Below, piece by piece: positions 8,720 to 23,600 of a DNA stretch of 64,000 nucleotides. Below the pieces are notes generated by a model. That model did no database searches, had not been told where the DNA came from, and was given only the letters and a program-made list of their open reading frames with translations. The DNA is from Daphnia pulex (taxonomy: Eukaryota; Arthropoda; Branchiopoda; Diplostraca; Daphniidae). The stretch is taken from positions 2,812,501 through 2,876,500 of the forward strand of contig NC_060028.1 in the NCBI RefSeq assembly GCF_021134715.1, given 5' to 3'. Numbering within the stretch: the stretch's first letter is position 1; each line of letters opens with the position of its first letter. A program made the translations under genes and the position numbers.

Positions 8720-10126
8720 ATGATTGTTTTAATAGACGATGGCGATGCTTTATCGATGTGGCTAGACCGACATCCAGAAGATGTCGAGAATCGTTTTCGC
8801 TTAAAAACGCCACTCTTAGTAGCGATTAAACATGATGCATACCAGTGTTTCCAAGTGCTTCTACAACAAAACGCGAATATAGAGGAGTACAATCCACAAA
8901 ACGAAACAGCACTCCTGATAGCCGTGCGTCTGAATAGAATGAGGATGGTCGACGACCTAATTGCTCGGGATGCCAGCGTCCTGCCAGAAGATAGGATGGC
9001 GAGAACAGTAACCGAAATCCTGATTTCTAGAGACGACGTGGAAACTTTGAAATTACTCCACATCCAGAGGGGAAACCTTTTGGACCACGACCTACATAAC
9101 GAAGAATTCCCGCTGACATTGGCTATTAGCCATCAAGCGAGAAGGTGTATCGACTACATCCTTAGCTTGAAACCCAAAGCCCAATCTTTTCTAATCCGAA
9201 GAAAATACAACTGCCCGATATCAGCAGCAATTCGGAAAAACGATGTGAGGACCATGGAACAACTTGTGACCCTTGAAGAATTCCCATATATTGTGAACAA
9301 GAGGATCCACAAGTCCGTTTCTTACATTCACCTAGCTGTTGAGAAAGGACGTCCAGAGATCGTGAAAATTTTACTTAGAAATGGCGCCTTAATGAATCTT
9401 CTAGACAATAACGGAAACACCCCAGTACATTATGTAAGTGACATCCCAACTTTGAAAGTACTGATTGCACACAACGCTCGCCTAGACGTCGTGAATAAGT
9501 TTGAACTCACTCCACTAATGAACGCAGCTAAGGAACAACGCAACAGCATTTATCCATACCTTCGCTTATACAATATCAAAAACAAAGAAAAGCAGACACC
9601 AGTGGCTACGGTCAGTAAATCAACCTTCCACGACCGTTTTGGAATTTACTACCGCGAAAGGGTTCGACAGCTAACAGAATCGCTTATCGCCAAAGGATCT
9701 TTAAAATCAGATGATGACGACTTACCAGAATTATCTTGCGAAATACCACCTCTGGAAGAGCTGGAGATACCAAAATTTGAATTCTGTGGAATACCTTTCA
9801 AAGGCTGGGAAGATCCAGTGGAAGCCACAGCCACCAAACAAAATACTACTGATATTGAAGCTGCTACATCAGCTTCCAGCAGTAAAGATGGAATGAGTCG
9901 TAACGACGAAACGACTCCGGTTTTAAAGGTTCGACACCTAAGACGTTTGCAAGGGGAAAAGCGTGTGAACTTGCCTCCCCCACTTGGCTCTCGATATTTT
10001 ACTACTGAGCCTATGGAATTAGAATCCGAAGAAAGTGATCTCAAAAGAGAAATTACTTTCGATAAAAATAGTAAATTTGCAAAATATATCGGAGACGACC
10101 TTAGCGATTTCGAAAATAATGCCTAA
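8720..10126 (+). CDS. Ankyrin-repeat accessory protein, copy 2 (intact, joined to LTR B leader)
   Basis: 468 residues from ATG 8720. It matches copy 1 from the L-x-D-D-G-D-A-L-S-M-W segment to the stop, without any break, and lacks the N-terminal about 45 residues of copy 1. The first codons come from leader sequence directly behind the PBS-like site, so gag, pol and env are all missing between leader and ankyrin gene. It retains the same repeats, the E-E-L-E-I-P-K-F-E-F segment and the acidic tail. Because it sits about 130 bases behind the LTR TATA box, it could be transcribed directly from LTR B. The junction might be the product of a spliced element RNA or of a deletion; no clean splice signature remains. 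Confidence 0.85.
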   Translation: MIVLIDDGDALSMWLDRHPEDVENRFRLKTPLLVAIKHDAYQCFQVLLQQNANIEEYNPQNETALLIAVRLNRMRMVDDLIARDASVLPEDRMARTVTEILISRDDVETLKLLHIQRGNLLDHDLHNEEFPLTLAISHQARRCIDYILSLKPKAQSFLIRRKYNCPISAAIRKNDVRTMEQLVTLEEFPYIVNKRIHKSVSYIHLAVEKGRPEIVKILLRNGALMNLLDNNGNTPVHYVSDIPTLKVLIAHNARLDVVNKFELTPLMNAAKEQRNSIYPYLRLYNIKNKEKQTPVATVSKSTFHDRFGIYYRERVRQLTESLIAKGSLKSDDDDLPELSCEIPPLEELEIPKFEFCGIPFKGWEDPVEATATKQNTTDIEAATSASSSKDGMSRNDETTPVLKVRHLRRLQGEKRVNLPPPLGSRYFTTEPMELESEESDLKREITFDKNSKFAKYIGDDLSDFENNA

Positions 10127-10460
10127 CTAAAAGAAAAACTTTCAAATTTTACTATACTAGTTAACCCATTTAACAACTCGTTAATTTTTGAATTTTTGCT
10201 TTATTAGATTAAACAATTTCTAAACCTATTAATTTCCCAATTTAAATGCAGTAGTTAATTCATTTTTTTTATATGTATCAGTAATTTCCAAATTTGCACT
10301 TTCTCTACTCTCTAATCCATAATAGTTTTGCACTCTTGGGCGTAACAGCAAACCAAATGATTAAGGACAAATTGTTATAACAGATTTTTATTTCATTAAA
10401 CTCCAACTTTACACATCAGTGACAATTCATTAACACCCTATAAAATATAGTATGTTATTT
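10127..10460 (+). other. AT-rich sequence after ankyrin copy 2
   Basis: Homologous in part to 5316-5800 behind copy 1 (shared GCACTCTTG motif at about 10329 and neighbouring bases). Similarity is lost near 10440, and the acidic gene is absent here. Confidence 0.6.
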
Positions 10461-10552
10461 AGATACATGCCATCTAATTTGGCATGTATCTAAAGCTCAT
10501 ACTAAAAATATGCCATCTAATTTGGCATGTATCTAAAGCTCATACTAAAAAT
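10461..10552 (+). repeat. 43-bp tandem repeat with internal palindrome
   Basis: Two identical 43-bp units, 10467-10509 and 10510-10552. The first unit plus six preceding bases forms an exact 12-bp inverted repeat (10461-10472 with 10480-10491, 7-base loop). The second unit keeps only the inner six bases. Confidence 0.9.
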
Positions 10553-10696
10553 GTTTTGAATTTTATTAAAATCTTCTATTTTCCCCCCTACTGTCCCTCT
10601 TGACCCGGTGTCCCGGCATACTCCAGTCTCCCCTAGACCAGGAAAGTTACACCAAAATGCAGACGCATTAAGTAGAAGTCCGGTCTACGCGAGTGC

Positions 10697-10849
10697 GAAA
10701 TTCCGAAGGTACATGAACTTGTTTTTATGGATGACGGCAATGACTTGGCTAGATGGCTAGATCGACATCCTGAAGACGTTGAAAATCGTTTCCGTCTTAA
10801 AACGTCACTTTTGATTGCGATAAAACACGATGCGTACGAATGCTTCCAA
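10697..10849 (+). pseudogene. Third, diverged ankyrin-gene fragment
   Basis: Open for about 50 codons and clearly related to copy 1 from its I-P-K-V-H-E-L segment through R-H-P-E-D-V-E-N-R-F to H-D-A-Y-E-C-F-Q, but with many substitutions. It ends abruptly in a stop at the join to a different LTR-like sequence. It represents an older or different subfamily. Confidence 0.8.
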
Positions 10850-11000
10850 TCGTAGACCTTGATTCCCCGTCTATATAAAGCCCCACACTCTGTTTATCCA
10901 GCAGAGTCGAAACCCGGCATTGTAATCCACAACCATCGTAATACAAAGCTCAGAAAACTCCTTGCCTTTCTTGTGATTATTTCTATTGTGAACCATCACA
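10850..11000 (+). repeat. Diverged LTR 3' end (relic)
   Basis: Contains TATATAAAG (10872-10880) followed by GCCCC, a GT/ATT-rich stretch and the terminal CATCACA, in the same order and spacing style as LTRs A and B (TATAAAAGCCC ... ATCATCACA). Similarity is too low to align throughout. Confidence 0.5.
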
Positions 11001-11490
11001 GTATGTACACTACTCAAGCGCAGGTCGCGCACACAGGCACGCTAAAATAATCAAAGTTAATCAACACAGTTTAATTGATACTTTTTTGTCCAATTAAAAA
11101 ATGTTAATCCCGATTACAATAATGTGTAACTTTGGTTTGGGTATCAAATGCGATTTTAAAGTTTTGCTTGACAATAAATCTCCTTTTAAAGGAGTCCAAA
11201 GTCCAACATGTTTTGGTAGAGGCCGTTCCTGAAATGGAATCCGGGAAGAGACTTGAATTATCCGATAAGAGTTTGTTTTTGCAGCAGGATCGCAAGCAGA
11301 TTCCAATTATATACATAGACCGGATTAGAATTTCTTATAGGAGGAGCTATTCGGGAATAAAATCGGAAAACATCGAGAAAACCATTGTCCGCATCACTTT
11401 TTGTGATTCAAAGGGCAAATTTACAGGGGAAAAATATTGATACAAAATTCTCCTTTTTTAGCCTATCGTTTTTTTAACGTAGAATATAGA
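11001..11490 (+). other. Unassigned; weak 68-residue frame 11234-11440
   Basis: One ATG frame (11234-11440) gives a basic 68-residue peptide with no recognised motif; its frame is open upstream to 11132 without an ATG. Nothing around it supports expression. Left as a possible fragment of an unknown gene or element. Confidence 0.2.
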
Positions 11491-11491
11491 T

Positions 11492-11758
11492 ACAGTCACG
11501 CTTGAAAGTTTCTGGAGCAGGCAAATTGCTCTATATGATTTTATTTCAAGTTGACGGAAGGTATCTACTGAGAATCAAACTACTCCCCAATTTTGTAATC
11601 CCTTTTTCACTTTTTCTTTCTCTCATTATTTTCCTTAAAAGGTGAAAAAGGAATTAAAAAATGGGGGAGTAGTTGAATTCTCAGTATACCTTCCGTCAAC
11701 TTGAAATAAAAACATATAGAGCAATTTGCCTGCTCCAGAAACTTTCAAGCGTGACTGA
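11492..11758. repeat. Long inverted repeat 1 (foldback)
   Basis: Left arm about 11492-11614 and right arm about 11637-11758 are near-perfect reverse complements, starting CAGTCACGCTTG and ending in its complement CAAGCGTGACTG. The arms carry a few small indels and a loop of about 20 bases. RNA across it would form a roughly 120-bp hairpin. No coding frame of note. Confidence 0.85.
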
Positions 11759-11850
11759 ATAACTTGCTTCGGTTGCAACAAGAAGAGGGGAAAAAGGGAA
11801 GGAAGAAAAATACACAAGTGGCGACGTTGAGTTAGAAATCGTTCTAGAAG

Positions 11851-12139
11851 AGTTAACCACATAGCCTACTCCAGTTACGGCCACTGAGCACACATCCCTT
11901 CTGTGTATTCATCGAAATCGAATCAGCCACCCACTCGAAGCTGCCAGAGGCAATCGTACCTAGAAAGCATTGTGGATTGTGGACTGTGGGATTCTATTCC
12001 ATTTCCCACAATCCACAATGCTATTCACCTAGGTACGATTGCTTCCGGCAACTGAAGGTGGGTGGGTGATTCGATTTCGATGAATACACAGAAGGGATGT
12101 GTGCTCCGTGGCCGTAACCGGAATAGGCTATAGTTAACT
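11851..12139. repeat. Long inverted repeat 2 (foldback)
   Basis: Left arm about 11851-11984 (starts AGTTAAC) and right arm about 12005-12139 (ends GTTAACT) are mostly complementary, including TGTGTATTCATCGAAATCG and the segment CAATCGTACCTAG. Several small mismatches show that it is older than, or evolving differently from, repeat 1. It could be a foldback or MITE-type element or an hpRNA-like locus. Confidence 0.85.
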
Positions 12140-14640
<2,501 letters not shown>

Positions 14641-17600
14641 CTATTATTTGTCTGGTCGGGGTGGTTTCCAGACTTCCAAGGGTTGTAGTTACACTCCGTT
14701 TTTTCCCTCTCTCTCTCTTATTTTTTCCCCAGAAAAAAAAGAAGAAGAAAAAAACTCGCCGGATAAGTTGAGAGGGAAAATGACCGGATTTCCTCTATGG
14801 TTTGTTAGTCTAACAAGTGCTTCCTCCCTTATTCTTCTTCTTGGTCGTCTTTCAACCCCTCCCCCCCCCAAACACACGGCCGGACCTGCCCAGTTGGTCA
14901 TATTTTCCTACTTTTTCTTCTCCCAAAGAATCGGACACAACGGAGTGACGTACCCTAAATATAAGAGAAGAATAAGTTTGTTACACGGGGCGCTGACACC
15001 GCGGCAAAAGGGAGAAAAGTGAATAGTACTACACACAGCACAGCATCGCAGGTATCTTATATACATGTCGTTGAAGGTGCAACTATAGCCAGCCATATAA
15101 CATGCAGCGGTGTCGTCGTCGGTTTTGTTCTCTTCTCTTTTTTTTTTTTTTATTTCAGGCCCCGATTCTTTGAATGCGCGCACATCCTGTTCCTGGTGTC
15201 GTAAAAACGTATCATACATTTATTTTTTATTTTACTTTTTTCAAATTTCCTAGGAAAAAAAGGAGGAGGACAGCGGATAGCCTGTCATGATGCACGGTGT
15301 TACTGTCAAATGTCAAAACGGAATTCCGTTTGAAACACAAAATATACGTAGGCTAACTTGTATTTTATCGTCAAATGCGTTGGTAATATGAGGATTTAAT
15401 TTATTTAAATTACTCAGCTGCTTTAGATTCCATACAAATTTTCGTCCCGAAAAAAAAATACAAGTTTCCACCGGTTTCCACATTTGGTTTATTAACAAAA
15501 TTATATAATTAAATTGATTTATTCTTGTAATATCTTTAACATCAGCCAATAAACGTATTAGATTGATTTATTGCGGGTGTTTATATTGATGTAACGATGT
15601 TGTTCAGAGCGGAACTGTCAAACCAACGAAGGCAACTGTATATAACTGCGCTTCCGCCCTCGTAAAATGTTGCGGTGTTTGATCACGATGCACAGGAAAG
15701 TCGACGGTTGAAAAAAACAACAAAATTTCAGTTTATTATGCATCACGGTGATGCGTCCGAGAGAAAAAAAAAGAGAAAACGAAACGCCGTGGGAAAACAA
15801 CTGGAAAAGGGAAAAAAGAAAAAGAAAACGCCCTCTCCTCTCTTCGTGCTGGTGTATAGGTTATACGAAACAACCCCCCCCCCCTTCCTGCATATCATCG
15901 ACGGCTAGCTCATATAACAATAATAAGAACATCACCTCCATGTATAATGAGCGATACGTGAGCCAGCAGGTATATAGGTATATATAAGAGTCTTAGAGAG
16001 AGAGAAGCTAAAGCCAGGTAGCAATCGGAAATAAGAAGACCGATGGCAGCATTCCCGAAGGCCATTTTTGTCAACATACGGCGATCGAATTCACGTGCCA
16101 CTGCCATACCTGAAGGCCCCGAGCCTGAATAATTGATCAGATATACTGCCACATGTTAGACATATATTATAATAGTCTATAGTATCTTTCTTCGTCTTCC
16201 CTTCTTTCTTTTCAAAAAAGAAGCAAGGGAATAATAAAATACGAGAAATAGAAGAAGAAAAAATAAGGGAGAGAGGGAAAGTCTTACGCATATATATAAC
16301 TCGTCTGGGTGTATCATCTACTCGAAAAAGTAGAGTATAGTATACTATATAGCCTGAGGGGATTGTTTCAGTTTGGTTTGAAGCCCGAGGACTCGTAGCT
16401 CCGAGCCAAATAAGCCCGAACCACAACAAAGAAACCAGGGGTTTTGGGCGCGGGCTTTTTGGAGAACACATTGTGAGCAGGAGGGACTTTTGGGCGCCAA
16501 AATAGGGAGAGAGGAGGACTTCTCTTTTTCCACCCTCTTTTTTCCCATTTTTCTTTATCTTTACCTTTTCATCTTTCTCTTTTTGAAAAAAGAAAAACTA
16601 CAGCGCCGAGTCAAGCGCCTGTAGGATATAGCAATACTTTTTGGCCATCTTGTTCTTTATCGCTGCACGTCCTGTGTTGCTTAATTGATGCCGCAGGGGC
16701 CGGAGAATAAAAGGTACCATCGCCATTATCTCCGGACATCCGGTCACCACGTAGGTGTGTATTGATTACACCTGGGAGTCAACTAAACTGACCACCATAT
16801 ACCCACCTCACCGCGTCTCCAGCACTTACTTTCTTGCTTTTTATTTTCCAAAGTCCGTGAGACCTTTTTTCGAAACCGGTTTCTTCTTCCCCCCTCACTA
16901 ATATAATATCACACATAAAAGTAACAGATAAATATAAGCGACAGACATACATTTTAGACTTTCCGGATTGGGAAAGGGAATGTAACTCGTCCAAGTAATC
17001 TTGATTATAAAGAACTAAAAGCGACATTATTTAGGCGAAATGGCCATGCTGCTTCACTGTATATGCAGCAGACACACTCCTGACTATAAACAATGCTGGC
17101 GTTGTTATGTTATCCTGCGATCGTCAGGTCACCTAAAAAGCGGAGTGTGACGATCTCCAGACTTGATTGGTTTAATGATTTGTAAAATAGGATATTATCA
17201 CGCCACAGGCCATGCTGACGATGAGCGGAGGTCCATATAGCGTAGTCTCAGCAGGGTATAGAGTAACAGCAATTGACTTATCAGATAGAGTGACGTCATC
17301 TTCAGACATTGATGTAATCGAGGTCTTTTACGGTTCCTCACAGCCCAGCAGCAGACGCAGAGGTTAAAACCATTTCTTTCCTCTTTTTCTTAAAGGAAAG
17401 AAAAAAAAAAAAGAAGAAGAAACATATAAATAGACCAACCTGTGTGAAAGGAAGAGAGAGGCTATTAGAGATAATTGGCTGGAGAAAGGCACAAGGGAGA
17501 TGACGTACGGAGGGGAGCAGCGTTCTATGTGAGGTACAAGGGGGAGGGCGAGCAAAGGTAATCAACTAGTGATGGGAACTGTTGTGTACCCCATCACACC

Positions 17601-20600
17601 GTCATCACCTACCTCTCTCTTATATATGAAAACACTCTAGCCTACACAGCATGCGTAACAACTTCCAATTTTGAAGAATTAAAAAAATAAAAATCTGAAC
17701 TGCCCCACATGAAATCACGTATACCCCCTTTGTTCTTTGATCCATATAATCAAACGTTCGTTGTATTATACATCAAACCAGACGTGATGATGATGAAGAT
17801 GATGGCCAGAAAACGAACGAAATTATATCCAGTTAATACTATACGTCAGATATTTATAACAGGGAAAGACATTGTTTCCTTTTTGGGATGGATATTCGTG
17901 CAACTAAATCCCTTCAATGTGTGTGCATGTGTAAGACCAGTCGAAGATTTTCCCATCCACCAGCAGCTATAGCTATTACTCTGTGAAATCCTCCGGGGTT
18001 CCCCGTTGCTTCTTCAACATACGACTAGCACCTTCTTATATTCTTACTACCGGTGTCCTATTACGATGTTCTCCTTTTTTTAAAACAGGAAAAAAAAGGC
18101 CTACTCATGTCAAAAGGAAAGAAAAGAAGAAAAAAAAGGGTCATATGTTTCTGGTGTCTGATCCGCACACACAAATCCGTCAACGCGGTCGCACCCGATA
18201 CCGGAATCAAATAGTTCAATCCTATAGTCCTACTGTGCTGGTTAGGGGTCGTCGAAAAGATCTAAAAAAGTTCTGTCGAAAATCTGTCGGGTGGTATGCC
18301 ATCAAGTTGTCACCAACAACTATGGAGCATTTCAAACCCTGTAAAAAAACGCGGGAATTTCGAATAATATAAATATGAGCTCTTGAAAATTCTTTAAAAA
18401 AAGGGACACGAGTTCTATTGTCGCTGAGAGGAGCAGCAGCAGCAGCTGCTGGATCGACGAAGAATAAAGTCTGTCAGCAAAAACGCACGGAGTGAGTCAA
18501 TCACGTTGATTACCCACTCGGTGACGACGTCCCTCTTGAGTCGGTCGGTCGTATTTCGATAATACAGGCTCATCAAGTGCCCCACCTTGTGCAACTCCCC
18601 CAGCTCAAGCCTTTTATCCGTTCCCTTTTTTCATTCCTCATCTCTCTCCTGTGTGTGTTATGTTCCATAGATTTATTATGATTTCTATTGATCAACGGCA
18701 GCAGATTTTGACAAGAAAAAACCGTAGACCCAACCCTCTTGACTGGAGATGAATCGAAAAGGGGTTGGCCGAGGGGGTTGGCACAGGGGGGTTGGAAGCT
18801 TTTCACATATTATATTCTCTATTATTATTCATTTCTATATCAACCCCAGCGTCGTTTTTGGAAGGAGGTTTTTTTTTCTTCTTTTTTCTTTTTGTTGATG
18901 TATTATTATTTAATATATATTTCGGCGTCCCCATACGACGCCACTCCACAAACTCGATGACATGTCATCACGTCCCAGCAGCAGCAGCGGCACATATTGC
19001 GTGCCTGTCAATCTCGCCTGGTGGACAATAGCCACTTGAAAACTTGGCGGGTCTCCCCTCTCGCCCATTATATATGGGCCGAGAGAGAGAGTTACGTAAG
19101 GCACGCATTGACATGCAAATATAGTACTATACATTTTTTATAGTTAAAATAGGACTTGAAGGTATATTAGAAATTGTATGGACATTGTGTCTAATCCAGT
19201 GTTGATTCATTCCAATTCAACAGCTCCATAATGGCAATAGACGACGGCGCGCGAGTGCCAGTACATCACCTCGGCCTTTTGTGTCACCTTTGAACACACA
19301 GAAGCAGCAGAGAGCTGAGCCAGATGCCTTGTCGGACTAATTACATACTAGACGCAGAGCTCTATATACGAGAAAGAAAAGTGCTGTTGCTATATATAAT
19401 AAGTTCTTCCAGTTACTTATTGCTCTACTCTTCTCCGGCGATTGTGATGGAGGGCTATGCTGTGCGCGTGCATGCAGCATTGAATTAACTATTTGAATGG
19501 CAATGGGGGCGGAGAGATTCGACAACTGTCGGTTACTTAACCTTTTTTTTTTTTCTTCATTATATTAAACTGCTGCTGCTGTACCTGGCGATTAAATACT
19601 TTTCAATATAAGAATCAAATAGCCAAGATTATGTTCAATAGGATGAACCCAGCATAGCTTTTAATCGAAGCAAAAAAAGGAGAGTAATAATTACGTTAAC
19701 AAAAAAGGAGGTCGAACTCTCTGATAAATCCGTTCATTCCATTTAGCTATTAACAACTGCTGGCCACGCACAGCACCAACAGCAGCCGTCTGCAGCATTT
19801 AAGAGAGGGTTGTGATCCATCCATCCGCCGATTCATCCATCATTTCCTCGCGTTTGTGCTGTATATACAGCGCGTGTCTTTTGTTACCGTTTTGTTATTG
19901 TCATCATCGTCTATGCTGCAATCCGGCGTGTGTGCTGTGTTCCGGTAAAAAAAGGAGTAATAGTATGTATAGGAAAAAGAGAGCTTTCAAAGATAAAAAA
20001 AACACGCGTAATGGTACAGTCACGCAACCAGTGCAGCACCTGGTGTGTGTCCATGTTGATTTATTTATACGTAGACAGCAGACGGAGAAAAGCGTTTAAC
20101 CCCCTCCCTATGTTCTCTCTCTATAGCTTTCTCCTAGAGTGTATATCGATATCGCTCTACACAGGGTCTTGGGGTCAAATTGGGAGACATCTGTCGGCTT
20201 GAATATTATTCGTCTCTGTTACAAGAAGAAGAAGATATATTTGTATTTTTTTTCCTCTCTTTTGCCAAAAAGCTTTTCTTGTTTTTAAGAACAGGAGAGA
20301 GAAAGAGATAGATACATTGAAAAGGTTTTTCCTATAATCTGGTGACGAAAAAAGAAGAGAAACTTTTGGAGAACAGCATAAGGGAGGGGTTCCGCATTAT
20401 AGCGAAAACGGTTATACGATGCTGCATGGTGTATAAGCCCGGCTAACATTTTCAGCAGAGAGAGAGATGTTTGTCCACTTCTTTTGGCTTCGGTTAAAAT
20501 CCTCCCAGGTAGATAACAACTCGTTGAAAAGAAACTGAGAAGAAAACAGAGAAGAAAAGAGAGGCTCTTCTTCTTCTTCTTCATTTCAGAGCTCGACACA

Positions 20601-23600
20601 TATTCGTGGGTATATTTTTTTTTAATCCTCCACCGACACACGTTTCCCACGACGAAGAGCACCTATATACACCATCACAGCAACAGCACCGGGGCTCTAG
20701 ATCACCCCCTCTATTTTCAACCACCTTGAGCTTTTTGGAAAAGAAAGAAAGAAAAAAAATAAAGGAAGTTGGAAAAGAAATAGATGTGTACAACATGCAC
20801 AACATGAAGCACACACACACACAAGTAAATGGCACCTTGAGAAAAGAAATAAACCACGTCCGGTCTTTTTCTTCATACGCTCGCCTCTATGAGTTCACAC
20901 AGGGGTCACACACACAGCACAGAGCCTACTACACACAGCAGAATATAATAAATTGATACGTATAGTGGGTATAAATAAGCCGCATCGGGATTTAGTAGCT
21001 AGGCAAGTTTCTCTCACGATGCCTAAATTCGTCTTTTCTTTCACTTTTCTATCCTCTTATATAATTTATACAAAAAAAAAAGGAAAATCATTCGCCTGTA
21101 ATTCCTTATTATTATTCATACCCTGGTGATCTCCATATGGGCCTATAGTAATTTTAGTCGCGGCTTCTGTAATTCCAATTAAATTATTTAAATAATATGA
21201 TCATAATAATAAGGGCGTGCCGAATATATTATTGAGGTGGGGGGGGGGGATCGACTGTATCCATCACTCCGTGTCGATCACAAATGGCACTCGAAGTCAG
21301 ATGGCCATCAGCAGCAGCTCCCCTCTCAAAATAAAATAGACGCAACAAAAAATATGTATATCGAATCTATAGTAGCTATATAGTTCGGATATATCTGTCG
21401 ACCCGTTCACGCTCGGTTGGTTACACCCAAAAGCGAGGGCGTGCCCCACCCTCAATAACTTTTATAAATAAACATAGAGCGTTCCAAAAAAGTCAATGTC
21501 GACCTTCTCCTGATGTCAGCGCACGTGCTGGGCTCCGACGCCAGAGCGTCCCGACTCTCGCTGTCAGACGCTTGATCGAACAACTTTTTTTTTATTTATA
21601 TTTCTTTTGATTTTTTTTTTTGTTCCGTGCTGTTTGTATTCAAACTCAGCATCACGTATACATAATAGAGTGCCAGATTCTTATTATTATTAACTTCTCT
21701 CGCTTTCCCCCCCTCGATGGCCTCATGATGTCAATCGAGAACAAAAGAACACACACACCATCTCTCCCCTCTTCTTCTTCACCAGTTTCTTCTTGACGCG
21801 TCTATCAAAATATAATTCACCTGGTCCCCATTTTTTGGCGCGCTTTTTTACTTTTGAAAAAAAAAGGGACGCAAGGGGGGCACCTTTTTTTCGCGCTCTT
21901 GTTCAATTGCTCCCCGTCGATCTATTGATGATTGCGTCAACATCTGGCCAACACCTTCATTCAAAGAAACACAGCAGCAGTTATTCTCCCCCCCCCCCCT
22001 CTCTGTTTTTTTTTTCGTCTCCTCAGGGATCCCCCCGATTTTCTTCTATTATGATTTTTTGAAATCGCTTATGAAAAGAAAGTCCAGATTTCTAGGGTGA
22101 GTGCTGTTTGTTGGATAACATCGCAAACGATACCAACAACACGCCTAATCTGATTAAAAAAACAAGCATACAAACATCAGACATATGCCATAGACTTCCT
22201 TATACATTCGTAATAATGCAGTTGCACAACAGTTAAATAGAGAGTCGGGAAATCATACATGTTATAATCCGACTATATAGGATACGGATATAATAAAGAC
22301 GTCCGGCCAAAAACCACACGCATGTTTACACTTGTGCGCAGCGCAGCAGCCAAACACATAGGGAAAATGTAGGTTATCGGATTTTGAACCCGGCTTATTT
22401 GAGATAAAATTTTGTACTTTGTTCTATTTATTCGACTTTGGTGTGCTGCTGTTGTAGCCTATACTATTGTCCCCCCCCCCCCCGATATTATATCGGTATA
22501 TGCTGTGAGTGCGCTGTTTGTTTTCCCGCTCGTTTTTTCTCTCTATCAGACGACCGTTCCCGACTTTTATTCTAATAGATTATAATAGACTCACGGAGCA
22601 CGGTGCGAAGTAAAATTACGTCATGCTGAGACACAGCACACCTCAACCTGCCGCCTGCCGAACAAGTCCAGACATATAGAATCATAAAAGCGCGCGCGAG
22701 GTTTGGAAATATCGGTCGCGGGAGAGAGAAATGGCCGGACAAGTTTAGGCACGAAAGTTGTTTCGCGTCGTTTCTTTTTCTTTAGAATAAAGAAAATCCT
22801 TACAAGGAGTGGAAGCAATTACATAGAATATTTTAAAACATTGTTCTTTATAGCGCTTTCGCTCGTTCGTAGAATTTTTTTACAGACTGAATAATCTGTT
22901 TAAGAATATGTGTTTGTCAAGAAATGGGGTATTGTCTGTATATTTGTTATTATTATTACGATTGCATAAGCACTGCGTCTTAGATATTTATGGAGTCTGC
23001 TGTATGGACTGGAGGGCGTGCGTCGCATGTTGTATTTTTCTTACCCTCTGCGTTTTCTCTCTGGAGTTGTCCGCAAATATTGGCAATGTGGTTTTGTGGA
23101 GTGTCTAGAAGAATAAACAAACTGTCAAAGGGAGAGCCAAAAAAAAAGGCGGGAGAACATGAAACGAGAGCAGACAGATGGCCAGTGACCTTTTGCGCGA
23201 GGTGCTGCTCAAGAGTTTGCTCTGCTCGCCCTTTTTAATATAACCTTCTCCTCGCTCCTGTATGTTGGCTGGTTACTCTAGTTTCTTATACATGTTATTC
23301 TCCCCTCTTCGTTCCATCACACATAGCCTAAACTAGTGGGCCTGTTTTTGTGCCCCCATATGCCACCATCACGCGGGGTTCTGAATAATATAAGAACACG
23401 ACGTCGACAATCGACCCTCTAATTGGACGGTGCACCCGGCGGTGCATGTCGTGCGTGTCATTCCCTATCAGCGCCGTGGCAGTGAATAAATAGGGCCCAT
23501 TACAACAACGTTCAGTTCAGTTCACTACCAACCCCCTATCCTATATATAGCTCCTGCTTTTGATTAATGACATGTTCCAAATATACTCTATTCCCTCCCG

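Larger units (their letters stand above)
1..11000 (+). mobile_element. Tandem, internally deleted array of an env-bearing LTR retroelement
   Basis: Seen: two LTR-like direct repeats (6999-7365, 8364-8699), each starting TGTAACA, ending ATCACA and preceded by the same 14-base polypurine tract; three copies or part-copies of an ankyrin gene; two copies of an acidic gene; and an envelope-type glycoprotein at the left edge. Order: env, ANK, acidic, PPT, LTR A, broken acidic, PPT, LTR B, PBS-like site, ANK, repeat, ANK relic, LTR relic. LTR A therefore closes one element and opens a deleted one, and LTR B does the same. Known: LTR recombination and template switching produce such shared-LTR arrays. 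gag, protease and pol must lie left of position 1 or be lost. Superfamily (BEL/Pao, Gypsy or endogenous retrovirus) cannot be decided without pol; the TGTAACA start and a PBS beginning TGG fit LTR elements in general. Confidence 0.8.

Noticed and set aside
19097..19106. TAAGGCACGC, the first ten bases of miR-124
   Set aside because: The following bases do not match miR-124 and no suitable hairpin with the star arm is present.
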